NCBI GenBank assembly: GCA_020226215.1
Contig: CM035226.1
Span: forward strand, 95,690,895-95,754,894
DNA length: 64,000 nucleotides
Direction: 5' to 3'
From: Sindora glabra
Lineage: Eukaryota; Streptophyta; Magnoliopsida; Fabales; Fabaceae
Shown: piece after piece, positions 37,321-49,249 of the stretch
Layout: each line of letters starts with the position of its first letter
Numbering within the stretch: the first letter of the stretch is position 1
The notes under the pieces: model-generated
The model's database searches: none
Told to the model about the DNA's origin: nothing
What the model saw: the letters and a program-made list of their open reading frames with translations, nothing else
Made by a program: the position numbers and the translations under genes

Positions 37321-40300
37321 CAAGCTCTAATACATTCTACTTGTGTAAACATGGATATTAATACAAGTATAATAGTATTTTTGAAAGGTGAGAATTATAC
37401 TCTTTGGAAAAGGAAGATAGAAAATTTGCTTTACATAAAAGATTACTATTTGCCTGTATTTGCTTCTAAGAAACCTAAAAGTCAATCAGACTTGGAAAGG
37501 GATCTATTGCATAGATAGGTTTGTGGATATATCAAGTAGTGGCTAAAAGAGAATATGTGAAATTATATTGAAAATGAGATACATGCTTGTACATTATGGA
37601 TTAAACTTGAAAAGTTATATGCTAAAAAGATCAAGAATAATAAAATGTTAATGATAAAGTAAATAATGAACATAAAATATCAAGATAACATATCGATGAT
37701 AGATTATTTGAATAAGTATCAAGGGATTATCAATCAGTCTTTTGCTATGGGTATCAAATTTGAAGATGAAGTTTAAGATTTAATGCTTCTTGATTCTTTA
37801 CTAGACTCACGGAAAGTATTTAGAACATTTATATTTAATTTTACCTTAGATAGCATGATGACAATTGAAATGGCTAAAAATGTCATCTTGAATAAAGAAT
37901 TGAAAAGGAAATCATAGAGTTCTTTTTCATAACTAGATATTATAGTTGTTGAGTCTTATGGGAGAAGTAAAAGTTAGGTATAGGGAATAGAGATCAGAGC
38001 AGAAGCAAATATAGGAAAAGATTTGAAAATATTGAGTATCATTATTGTAACAAAAATGAGCATATCAAGAAATATTGCTGGAAGTTAAAGAAGGATAATA
38101 AAAATAAAATCATATAGAAAAAGGGAAAGGTAAAAAAGATGAAAGTGATGAAGACAAGGCTAATACAATAGTTGATCGATATCTTTTGGTTCATGAAGAT
38201 AATATTGTTAACCTTGCAAAGAATGAAATTAGTTGGGTAATGGACAGTGGTGCTACCAACTATATTACATGTAAAAGGGACATATTTTTATCTTACACTC
38301 TTAGTGATTTTAGAGATGTAAGATTGACTCATGAAGGTGCATTAAAGTGTGTTAGTATTGGAGATGTCATTCTGAAAACATCCAATAGAACTAGATTAAT
38401 CTTCAAGCGTGTAAAATATATCCTAGACATTCAGTTAAACCTATTTTTTGTAAGTAAACTATGTGGTGAAAGATATGATAATTTCTTTTCACAGGACCAG
38501 TGGAAGCTTACCAAGGGTTTTATGGTTGTGACCAAAGATTCAAGGTATTCTACATTTTTTTAACAATTATTAGAGATGTTGTTAATTCTCTAGAGCCAAG
38601 TGATGAGACTGAGTTATGACATAAGAGGTTGTATCATATGAGTGAAAAAGGGATCATTATTTTGGCTTAGAGAAATGCATTATGTGGAGTGTAGAGTTCC
38701 CATTTATAGAAGTGTGATCATTGTGAGCTAGAAATGGAATAAAATAGCTTTTAAGAGTCATCCACCTGCCAAAAATTTAGAGATACTTGAATTGGTGAAT
38801 TCTAATATGTGTGGTCCTTTAAGTACGAGGACATTTGGTAGTTTCTTTATTTTGTTATCTTCATTGATGATTACTCAAGAAAGATATAGATATACATATA
38901 AAAGATAAAATACCACGTGTCTGGAATATTTAAATAATTGCACGCTTTAGAAGAAAAATAGGAAAGAAGTTGAAATGCATATGCATTGATAATGGAGATA
39001 AATATTTAGGACCTTTTGACACTTATTGCAAAGAACAAGATATTAGTCATCAGAAAACACCACCAAAGACTCCTTAGTTGAATGGCTTAGCTAGAAGGAT
39101 GAATAGAACATTGGTTAAGAAAGTTAGATGTTTTCTTTCACATGTTGGACTGCTAAAATTTTTTTAGGTTGAAGCTTTGAATACAATTATACATGTTTTA
39201 AATTGCTCACCATATGTTTCTTTGTAGTTTGAAGTACCAAAAATGGTTTGGTTAGGTAAGAATATTTCTTATGATCATTTATAAATTTTTGGATGCAAAG
39301 CATTTTTGTATATCCCTAAGGATGAAAGATCTAAGCTTGATGTAAAGACAAAGCAATGAATGTTTTTGGCTTATGGTAAAGATGAGTTTGGTTATAGATT
39401 CTATGATCTTATTGAAAAGAAGTTGATTAGAAGCATAGATGTTATGTTTATGGAAGATCAAATATTGAAAGACATTAGTAATGAAGAAGTGGTGGTGCCT
39501 TAGCATAATGAACCATTACCTAACTTATATATAGTTTGTCCAAGAGAGAAACAAGATAAAGTTGAAGCTCAAAATTTTAAGCATGATGTAGTTCATGTTG
39601 ATAACCTTACATAACATGACAATGTATATGATAAACAATAAAAACCAGAGGCTCCAGTCGTTGTACTAAGAAGATCACTAGAATCAAACAACCTTTTACA
39701 AGATATATTGAAGATCAGTTCATTCTTTTGACCAATGGAGGCAAGCTAGAATGTTATGATGAGGTTATAAAAGACGAACATAAATTGAGTGGATTAAAGC
39801 TATAGAAGATGAAATGAAATCTTTATAGGAAAATCACACTTATGAGTTAGTACAATTATCAAAAAGTATGAAATCTTTGAAGAATAGGCATGTGTATAAA
39901 ATAAAGAATGAAGAATACAACTTTAAGCTTTAATATAAAGTCAAAATGGTTGTCAAGGGATTCAATTAGAGAAAAGGAATTGATTTTGGTGAAAATTTTC
40001 TCTTATTATGAGAATGTCTTCTATTCGTATAGTCTTAGCTTAGTAGCTAGTCTTGACTTGGAAAACAAGTAAATGGATATGAAGATAGCTTTTTCTTTAT
40101 AACAATTTAGAAGAGGAGATTTACATGATGTAGCCAGAGGGTTTGGAAGTGAAAGGAAAAGAAAATTATGTATATAGGTTGAAAAAAGAGTCTTTATGGG
40201 TTAAATTAGGCTTTTAGACAATGGTACGAGAAGTTTGAGTTAGTTATGGGAGAGTAAGTTTACCAAAGACAACCTATAATTACTATGTGTTTATTAAAAA

Positions 40301-41306
40301 ATTCTTTGATGATGATTTTATCATTCTTTTACTCTATGTTAATGATATTTTGATCATTGGCAAGAATGTTGTAAGATTGCTTAATTGAAGAAATAATTGA
40401 GTAAGTCTTTTGCCATGAAAGATTGGGGTCAAGCAAAATAGATTTTAGACATGATGATTACTTGGGACAAATGTGTGGGAAAGTTTTATTTGTCACAAGA
40501 GAAGTACATCAAAAATATATTTTAAAGGTTTGGTGTGGAAAATGCCAAAGCTATTTCTAATCATTTTACTACTCACTTTAAATTGAGTACTAGTCAATGT
40601 CTAACTACGGATAAGGAACAACAAAATATAGAAAGAATTCCTTATGCCTTAGCACTTAGATGTTTAATGTATACCATGGTATGTACTAGATCTAACATTA
40701 CTCATGCCATTAGCATAGTAAGTCCTTTTCTCTCAAATCCATGTAAAGAACATTAGAATGCTATAAAATGGATTATGAGATACCTTTGAGGTATAACTAA
40801 TTTAAGCTAATGTTTTGGAGATGAAAAACTCTTACCAATTGGTTTTATTGATACAAACTTAGCTAGAGATATTGATTCTTGTAAGTTTACTTTTTGTTAT
40901 TTAATCAAGTTTGAAAGGGAAGTTGTGGCATGGTAATCTAGATTGCAAAAAATATGTTACTTTCAACAATAGAGGTAGAATTTATTATAGTAACTAAAGT
41001 GTGTAAAGAGTTATTATAGATGAAGAAGTTTTTTCAATAACTTGGATTTAAGCAAAATTGCTATATTTCATTTTGTGACAATCAGAGTATAATACACCTT
41101 GGTAAGAATTTTGCTTTCCATGCAAGGTTGAAACATATTGATATTAATTACCATTGGATACATTATGTTTTAAGTAATAAGTTGCTAGTACTTAAGAAAG
41201 TTCATACAGGAGATAATTATGCTAATATGTTGACTAAAACTTTGTCAAGGAAAAAGTTTAAAATATGTTGCTCAATAGCTGGAATCGCGATATTCCCCAC
41301 TTAGTT

Positions 41307-41319
41307 GAAAGGAGGAGAT
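41307..41319 (+). other. Polypurine tract of second copia element
   Basis: GAAAGGAGGAGAT directly precedes the 3' LTR start, the plus-strand priming site. Confidence 0.75.
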
Positions 41320-42106
41320 TTATTGGTAGTGGGTTCCTTTTAAGTAAATCCACAATATTTTCATATTTATTATTTTGTATAAAAAAGAAGAAAATAAATA
41401 AAAGATCAAAAAAGTGAAAAGGGCTTGGACTTGGGGCATTGGACTTAAGTCCATTAAAGCTTGGCAAAGTCATGTAATGGCTATAAAGCCAAATAGGGTT
41501 CTATGAGAATAAGGAGGAGTGAAGTTAAAAGTCATCTCTATCAGTGTGTGAAGAAGTCTTTTTGCTTCGTTAAGCCAAATAGTAATAGAAGCAAGCCAAT
41601 TTTTCTTTGCTTACAGGATAACATAGGAAGAAGGAGAAATTTTTGCCACATTGTATTAAAAGATTTATCACTATGTTTAATTAGATTCCCACCATAGTTG
41701 GGTTTACTATTACTGGTAATTTGGACAGTATAATACATATTTTTTTGTTAATTTTCTTTTTCTCTGCAAGTTAGTTTTACACAATAATTGATGATAATTA
41801 TTGTATTAATTTTGTTGAGAATTCCACCTATTTTAGTGAAGAGTTTTATACTAGTTGTTTCTTAGAATTTGTAGGAAGACATTGTATTTATTATTTTATC
41901 AATGAATTTTTACTGTATTAAGTCCTATGATTTTTACTCTCACTTTGAAGGTTTTCTACATTAAAAATTTCTGATTTCCTGATTTTTTTTATCATATTAT
42001 TTTTTGGTGATATATTTTATCATATGTGTAGGAAAAGTTGATCTGAATGACTTATTTAAATTTTTTGGTGTGTGTGTTACTCTATTCTCAGTATTTTTCC
42101 CCAATA
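41320..42106 (+). repeat. 3' LTR of second copia element
   Basis: About 787 bp, from TTATTGGTAGTGGG to TTCCCCAATA. The first 150 bases and last 120 bases align with the 298-bp 5' LTR. The terminal dinucleotides have decayed from TG...CA. Confidence 0.7.
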
Positions 42107-42545
42107 GATAGAACCATTATCAAACATGCCTTGTTAATCCATCAACGAATTTATTATTTTTATTTATTTTTAGAGGAGTAATGTGATTCAGTGTAGATAT
42201 CAAATATTGAGAGTAATGATTGTTGAATTAGGGTTCCGTCAGTTTTTTTATTGAGGTTTTCCATGTTAAAAATTTTTGATCTCTTAATTTATTTATTTTT
42301 ACATTATTTTTGGTGATATATTTTATTATATATGTGAGAAAAGTCGATCCGATTGAGTTATTTAAATTTTCTGCTGTGTGTGTTACTCTGTTCTCGGTAT
42401 TCTTTCCCAATAGATAGAACCATTATCAAACATGCCTTGTTAATCCATCAACGAATTTATTATTTTTATTTATTTTTAGAGGAGTAATGTGATTCGGTGT
42501 AGATATCAAACATTGAGAGTAATGGTTGTTGAATTAGGGTTCCGT
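41935..42545. repeat. 306-bp tandem duplication covering LTR end and flank
   Basis: Units 41935-42239 and 42240-42545 repeat with a constant 306-base offset. Each holds the last 170 bases of the copia 3' LTR and about 130 bases of flank ending GTTGAATTAGGGTTCCGT. The flank halves differ at about three positions, while the LTR halves differ much more. Confidence 0.85.
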
Positions 42546-44342
42546 AAATTTCCTCAGCAAATTGAGGGTTGATTAAAGAAAGAAATAGAAACTGTTTTTT
42601 TGGTGATTGGTCTCAATAAAAAAGTTATGACTTCTAAAATTAAAAAAAAGATCACGTCCTTATCCATTTTTTTGGGTAAAAAATAATAAAAAGAAGTTTT
42701 TCCATTCTTACTGGATAGGTCATTACGGAGATATTGAAGTTGTGTCTTTATCTCTTTTTAAGAAATTGATAAAAAAGTAATGAAAAAAATTTAGATTTTT
42801 GCTTATTCGGAATTCACTTATAATAAATTAAGAATTATGCTTCATGGTAATTTTAAAAATAATTGTATTGTAACATACTTTTATAAAAAATATTTCATAA
42901 TTTTATACTTCTTTTATTATATGTTATAATTTTGATAGATAACATTGAAAATTTTCAAAAAATTTTGACGTGTCATGAAGTGATGGGTTTTAAATTTTTA
43001 TTTTTATTATTAATACTGATATTGAATTTAAGTAGTACTAACATTAAAAATAAAAAATATGTTTAAATTGGAAGTTAATTCAAACAAAAAATTACAGTAA
43101 TGTCATATGTAATGAAAAATAAAATTTAAAATTGAGTTTTGAATGAAAATTAATAGAATGTTGAGATAAATTTATAAAATTTAATTTAATAAATATAAAA
43201 AATTTAAAATTTAATTTAAAATTTAATTTTTATTATTTATACTATTTTTGAATAAATTAAGATACAGTAAAAAATCCAGGACACTCCTCACCGTGCGCCC
43301 ACGTGGCTTTGGCATTGGCAATTGATTAATGCAATTTTTTAATTTTTATTATTTATACTATTTTCGAATAAAATTTACTTATCAATGTTTTTAATTTTAA
43401 AATTTTTCTAAATTTAATGCTATTATTTATTTCAATAAAATTTATAATGTGTACATTCATAATATTTAATATATAACTTTATTGAAAAAATTTAATATTA
43501 TTTCAGCATATTTACACTGACCTATTAATTTAATATTAATTATTTATTATATGTTTCCAAACTTTTATAGTGTAAAGTAATTTTCTAGGTTCTCTTCAAG
43601 AAAAGAATTTCATTTTGCAACTTTATAATTGGGTTTTATTTTCTCTAAATAATAAAATATCTAGGTTTCCTTTTGAAAACTAAAATTCAATATTAATTAT
43701 ATATTATATGTTATTAAGCTAACAAACTAATCCGTTGATTTAACAGCCCAACACTTATCAATTCCAGTTGCTAAGTAAATTAATTTTCTGGGTTTGGTTT
43801 AAAAATAAATAAAATTTCTTTTATAACCTTTCAAATTGAATTTTTATTTTGTTGAAAAAACAGAGCCTTGACGGAGATATTATATATCGACTGCGTAAAT
43901 ATTTTGCAGCAGCCAGCTTTTGATCAATCACTACACAAAAGCCACAAAATTCAAGTGATTAATTTACCTCCATATCAAAGTAACAATGGATATCTTCACT
44001 ATCATCAATATCCTCATTATTGTCAATATAATCAATTATATATGTATACGGATATAGATCATATATTTAAATAAGTGGGATTCAGTCACCTAATTTAAGC
44101 ATTAATTATACTCTCACTTTTATCTCCAGCATCATTGAATGACACTTGAAAATTTTGTACATAAATTTTGAATCTGGTGATGTCAGATTCTTGGCTTTAG
44201 CATTGATAACTAAAATTATATTCTCTTGCTTACTAGCTCGTTAATAATAAAGTATTGAACAAGTGCCACCCGAAAAAGAAAAAGTACGGAACATGCATGA
44301 GACGAACACTAATATGGTTTACCTTAAAACACTAGGGTTTAC
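42546..44342. other. AT-rich intergenic DNA
   Basis: No gene is seen. A roughly 35-base direct repeat (TTTAATTTTTATTATTTATA...GAATAAA at about 43222-43256 and 43338-43372) flanks a GC-richer 80-base segment. That segment contains a G-box core CACGTG at 43300-43305. The final 300 bases are the 3' flank of the RING-H2 gene. Confidence 0.5.
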
Positions 44343-45077
44343 TTAACAAAATAAATCTTGTAGAGAACAACGACAAGAAGGACAAGTAATCTTTCCACCG
44401 AGCAGCCAAGAATTGATGCATGAGGCATGAAATTGATGATTACACTTCGGAAAAGGTTGGACCAATTCTCCAATCTTAAACTCTTCTAAACAAATAGCAC
44501 ACTCGTCTTTTGATTCCTCCGTCTTGTCACTGCTCTTGTAACTTCCAAGTGGTGGGAAGATTCCCAACGACGTAATTGCAAGCCTAGCAGTTTGACTACT
44601 TTGATAAAAATCCGGCGTAATTCGGCTACCTTCGGCCCTTTCAAGTTGTAACTGAGATCTTGTATTTGCCTCAAGTCCTTCATGTTGAGCCTGAGTCCTT
44701 TCAAGTTGAATCTCGTGGCTTCTGTTCGTCTCTACAGGCAATCCTGGTCGACGATGAGTCCTTTGAAGTTGAATCTGAGTGCTTCGGTTTGTCGATACAG
44801 GCCTTTCAAGTCGACTTCGTTGAGGCTGAGTCGTTTGAATTTGGATCTGAGTACTTGGATTTATCTCGGGGTCCGCCAGGATCATACCTGCAGAACAGAT
44901 GATAAAACCGAAGAATAAGGCTGGCATTGAGTAAAGGCAGACATCCCCGTATGGTTCTGGAATATGATCATATGCCCCCGGAAGAAAAAATAGCAGGACA
45001 CCAAGTAGCAGGAGGTGCAACATTGTAAGAAAACGAAAAATTTTAAATGTGGTTGAATATCTAGGAGGGGGATCCAT
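44343..45077 (-). CDS. Membrane-anchored RING-H2 finger protein, probable E3 ubiquitin ligase
   Basis: A single-exon, 244-residue protein starting at the first ATG (45077). Two hydrophobic segments (about 14-33 and 47-68) should anchor it in a membrane. The C-terminal RING-H2 domain has all eight zinc ligands: C193, C196, C212, H214, H217, C220, C232 and C235, spaced C-x2-C-x15-C-x-H-x2-H-x2-C-x11-C-x2-C. This domain binds E2 enzymes, so ubiquitin transfer is the inferred activity. W224 sits at the usual position after the sixth ligand. Between membrane and RING lies a hydrophilic linker (about 74-150) of four imperfect repeats with the core (T/H)(Q/E)IQ(L/I)(Q/E)RT, rich in Gln, Arg, Thr and Asn. 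The domain order resembles ATL-type ligases, but the two N-terminal segments and the repeat linker differ from the usual single-segment ATL plan. Substrates are unknown. There are no stops or frameshifts. Confidence 0.9.
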   Translation of the reverse strand: MDPPPRYSTTFKIFRFLTMLHLLLLGVLLFFLPGAYDHIPEPYGDVCLYSMPALFFGFIICSAGMILADPEINPSTQIQIQTTQPQRSRLERPVSTNRSTQIQLQRTHRRPGLPVETNRSHEIQLERTQAQHEGLEANTRSQLQLERAEGSRITPDFYQSSQTARLAITSLGIFPPLGSYKSSDKTEESKDECAICLEEFKIGELVQPFPKCNHQFHASCINSWLLGGKITCPSCRCSLQDLFC

Positions 45078-45128
45078 ATGAGCTAAGAAAAGAATAAAGA
45101 AGAAACAGCTACAGAAAATTTGATAGAC

Positions 45129-45148
45129 AAAAAAAAAAGGGGGGGGGG
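45129..45148. repeat. A10-G10 homopolymer pair upstream of the RING-H2 gene
   Basis: On the gene strand C10T10 lies about 52 bases before the ATG, in the probable 5' UTR or core promoter. A similar A8-G11 tract lies in MAP65 intron 8. Confidence 0.85.
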
Positions 45149-46744
45149 TTCTTAGGTTAATTTATATGTTGAATGGCGGTTTGCTTTCCTGATTTCGTAT
45201 GCTTGGTACGGGGGACAAAATATTTGATTATTCAGTTTTAAAAGTCGAGTTAAATATAAATTCAGGCTACATATACACCAGTATATAACGATAATAAATT
45301 AATGGAATATACATAATTAATTTTAGAGTTTGTTACTAATGTAACTTTATCATTAACGAAGGTTGGTCCACAAGTCGTACCATGTGGCATAAATTAATGG
45401 AATATGCATAGAATTAATTTATAATAATAATGATAATATAAATTATTAATTACTTAATGATACAAATTAAATATTAATTAAATGAGAATTATAGAAAATT
45501 TCCTTTAATTTCGCAGTGCTTGAATTTTGTCTCGGTTAAAGTTTGAAATTTATAATTAAGTTTCACGATCTGAAACATCAGAATTAACCTTCCTTATCTA
45601 TTTAATTATTATTTTTTCATTATTTTCTTTTTCATGAATTATTTATAAAAATATAACGATTTTATTATATGTTGACTTGGCGATTTCCTTTATTTATCTT
45701 TTCATAGTTAAACAATATCAATAGAGTTTAAATTTTATTCACATTAATACGAAACGTTTTACACCTTAAATGAATAAAAAGAAGAAACATTGTTAAAAAA
45801 TTAATAATAATTAAGAATTTTCAACTGCAGTTAAGAAATATTAATAATTTTTTATTAATATAAAATATATGGATAAGTGATAGTATCAAACTTTTTTAAA
45901 CTAATAATGAATTAAATTTAAATCCTATTAGAATTATAATATTGCTATGATAAATATTTTGATGATATAAACTTAAAATGTTTTGCTTCGGTATATGCTT
46001 AAAAATATTTGTACCAATGCAGTTTTCTTGAATTTTTTTGTAAAGTTGTTGAAAGTTTCTGCGAACTTTTTTCATAAAAGTCAAAAGTTTAGAAATTCTT
46101 TTACCAAGCAACTTTTGTTGTTGGCGTGATAACTTCAATTTTTGTGAACAGGTTAGTTTTCTATACAAAAGTGAAACTTTTTACTCAAACTATAAAAATA
46201 AAATTCTGAAATCCCTAGGTACATATTGAATTGTTATCTTAATTTAAAAATTGAAGATTTCTATGGTATTTGAGTTGAATATTAATTCAAAATGCTATAA
46301 GTGATGATGAAAATATAATTTGAAATTAAGTTCCAAAATATTTTATATCTATTAGATTAACCTTTTATAAATTTGTTCTAGAATTTTATATTTATCGACA
46401 GCTCTAGATTTGCATTCAAAAACTGTGTATAGCATTGCTAATATTATTTATAGTACCAAAATCATGACATATGCTCATTTTATTTGTAATTATCATAAAT
46501 TTCAATTCAATTATCTTTAAAAAATCAAAATTGGTTATTTTACAAGGAAATGGTTTCTTATTTAATAAAATACAATGAAGATGTTGGTTCGGTGGAAAAT
46601 ATATTGGTTCGGGGCAACCTAGACTAATGATAGATAGAGATTTAACTCTCGAAGATGAAGCCTTATTGGAGAAGAAAAAAATCTGTGAATTCTAATGTTA
46701 TCCATCTTGACCACTTCACTTTTCTTGTTTAATCTAATCTATAC
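45149..46744. other. AT-rich intergenic DNA
   Basis: The part next to 45.1 kb should include the RING-H2 promoter, but I cannot point to a TATA box. The 90-codon minus-strand frame at 46168-45896 is Lys/Leu/Asn-rich with no recognised domain. Confidence 0.45.
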
Positions 46745-48330
46745 TTAAATAATAGCTCCGGTGATTGTTATTGCTCTGTCGATTAGTACCTTCGTTTTGA
46801 TCTTGCAGCGAAGCGCACTGGTAGATTTCTCGAGCTTTTCCATTTTGACTATGGAATTGTTTGAATCTATGTACAATCTTTTTTTTTCCCCTTTCATTTT
46901 GTTCTACGGACTGATCTGCATTAATTATTGGTGGAGGAGAGAGCTTTGTTTATTTCAGCTTTCCAGGATCGTTTGTTTTAATTCCTTTGCCTTATTTGTG
47001 TTTTGTTGCTCCTTTTATTTTGATTCTTTGAATATTTTATATTTTGGTTTTTTTTTTTTGCTTTAGAAGTTTGATTTGTCTATTTGTTGCTATAATATTT
47101 GATTTGATGTGCTTTTTGTGATTCTATTTTGTCGCTTCTCAGGAAACCCTAAGTCTTTTCATGATCATTCTTTGGGTAAAATGTTGAAACCTTAAAACCT
47201 AATAAAAGCCTTGTATTTATGAAATCTCATGAGAGTTGATTTTTTCATTAATTTTTTCCTTCCTATTATCTATATGCGATTAGTTTTTTTGCATCGTAAT
47301 CCTTCCAAATTTTGGTTATGGTTTGTTGGTGATAATCTAATCTACATTGTGATAATCTTTTTTGATATTTTTTGGGATACTCCTAAGCTAATTGCAGCAA
47401 ATCTGGAAATTCTAATTGCTTTTTTGATCAAATTTGTGGGTTTAGGACCTCTATTTTGAAATTCAAAATATCGCACGCAGCCATTTCCCCTCTTAAATGC
47501 CTGTCTTTTATAATTGATTTTTATTTGTGCTTTCTCTCTGTGTTTTGTTTTATTGAGTTTGAAGCTCGGTTAATTGTGTTTGGTGTTCATGAATGTGCAA
47601 GTTTTGGTGCTTTGTCTGCTTCTCCATTTTCTCTGTTCTTTTGGTGTGTGAAAGTAAGTAATTCTCTGTTCTTTTGGTGTCTGAAAGTAAGTAATTCCAT
47701 TGTCATACGTCATATTATAACCTTGCCGTTTGAATTTGAAATTGCGCAGAAAGCATTTTTCTTTTTATATTACCCTTGACATTTCCTCTGAATTCCTTAA
47801 AGTTCCTTTTTTTCCCCTTCTTTTTATGGCCCTTCTGTGTGTTTTCTTCCACTGAATTCAAACTATTTTGGCATTTTGTTTGTGTTGTTCATGCTGCGCA
47901 ACTTTTACTCGTTGGTTGCATTTATGTGTCTGCGTTGTAGGGGTAAGCTGTCATTCCATGTATTTGTTGAAGGATTATGTTGTGCTCTGTTCATCTATGA
48001 TATACATTAGTAGTTTGTTGTTGTTTGTTTGGTTCATATTTTGTTTCATCAGTTTATTTACTTATTTATTTTTTCGAGAAAGTTTTGGTGCCAAAATGAA
48101 CTTAAACTTTTCTTTTGTTAGGATGTTTTCAAAGCTGGAGATTGGTTTTTGCTTTGTCTGCTTCTCCATTTTCTCTGTTCTTTTTGGTGTCTGAAAGTAA
48201 GTAATTCCATTGTCATACGTCATATTATAACCTTGCCGTTTAAATTTGAAATTGCGCAGAAAGCATTTTTCTTTTTATATTACCCTTGACATTTCCTCTG
48301 AATTCCTTAAAGTTCCTTTTATATTATTAA
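46745..48330 (+). other. T-rich, intron-like block of unknown origin
   Basis: The plus strand is strongly T- and G+T-biased and less A-rich than the flanks. It has a possible acceptor (GTTTTGATCTTGCAG ending near 46808), and the whole block resembles a plant intron or 5' leader. Several 76-108 codon plus frames are merely hydrophobic translations of T-rich DNA with no domain. It contains a long direct repeat, listed separately. It may be a captured or dying gene fragment; I cannot identify the parent. Confidence 0.4.
47609..48320 (+). repeat. Nearly identical 170-bp direct repeat
   Basis: 47609-47810 and 48151-48320 match from GCTTTGTCTGCTTCTCC to CCTTAAAGTTCCTTTT with only one or two substitutions (for example TTTGAATTT versus TTTAAATTT). 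The first copy is longer because CTCTGTTCTTTTGGTGT with GAAAGTAAGTAATT is itself repeated in tandem. The copies are 340 bases apart. Confidence 0.9.
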
Positions 48331-49249
48331 ATTGAAATTTCTTTTAAAAGATATATTATTGCAATTTATTATTTATTAAATTATTCTTCAAAAAATAAAT
48401 AAGAAATAAATATGTTTAGGTATTTGTATGCTATTTTATACCAAAATTTTAACACACACCATTTCTATATATCATAATAATTATACTATTTTCATATTTT
48501 CTTCATCATATTTTTTAATAAAAATGTAATTTGATTAAGAATAGCTACACTATTTATAATGTTTTGTATGTTAAACAATCTTTTGTTATTTAAGCAACAT
48601 TTTAAAAGTAGGATTGGGCAATGTATTGAAAAAATGGCTGCATATATGTATGTATTATATACATGTATACATTAATCTTATTAATTTTTTCCTTCGATGT
48701 GAAAATAATTTAAATTTATTAAATAATTATATAATATAATAATATTTATTTTATTAACGTAAATTAATTTTATAATGTAAATTTAATTAATGAAAATTAA
48801 ATGATTATTTCTATGTGAAGAACTATTATATTCTAATATATATTAAATTTATTCATATATAATTAAAAATGATCATTGGTTTAATGGTTAATTTTTTGTT
48901 TGTACACTCTTTGGTTTAGGATTCAATTTTTTATGTTGCATATTAACAAAATTAAGCAAATAATATATATAATACAAGGGTAATTACATATTTTTACCCA
49001 TCATTTGTGAATCAATTAATTGAAAACGTTAGGTTCCTTAGGTTTTCAAAATGGCTGATTGGAGACCAATTAGTTGATCAAAATAATTATATACCAAATG
49101 CCTAAAATAGCTATTTGACTTGGTCATTTAGGTAAATGCTCCCAAACTAACTAAAAATTGATCAAATAGTTAATTGCCAAACACTTTCTTGATGTTTTGT
49201 GTGATCTTTACTGGATTATTAGATTAAACACCTAAATTTCTTTATATCT
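48331..49249. other. AT-rich intergenic DNA, no gene seen
   Basis: A/T-rich sequence between the T-rich block and the gypsy LTR. No reading frame or repeat is recognised. Confidence 0.5.

Larger units (their letters stand above)
37008..42106 (+). mobile_element. Decayed Ty1/copia retrotransposon, second element
   Basis: Plus-strand fragments run in copia order. Gag begins MDINTSIIVFLKGENYTLWK (37351 on) and includes KDYYLPVFASKKP. A zinc knuckle near 38035 has its first Cys replaced (HYCNKNEHIKKYC). Protease contains DSGATNYI (38243 on). The gag-pre-integrase piece HKRLYHMSEKGI lies near 38620. Integrase has CIDNGDKY near 38980 and RMNRTLVKKV near 39100. Reverse transcriptase has LYVNDILIIG near 40335, and RNase H follows. 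Primer site and polypurine tract are recognisable. Many CAG/CAA codons have become TAG/TAA, the first catalytic Asp of YVDD is Asn, and several frameshifts are present, so it is inactive. The two LTRs differ greatly in length. Confidence 0.9.

Noticed and set aside
44660..44918. Two plus-strand frames of 78-80 codons
   Set aside because: They are antisense to the RING-H2 linker; the repeated DNA makes open shadow frames.
46761..48194. Four hydrophobic plus-strand frames as small membrane proteins
   Set aside because: T-rich DNA gives Phe/Leu/Ile-rich frames by chance; there is no conserved motif and the frames do not connect.
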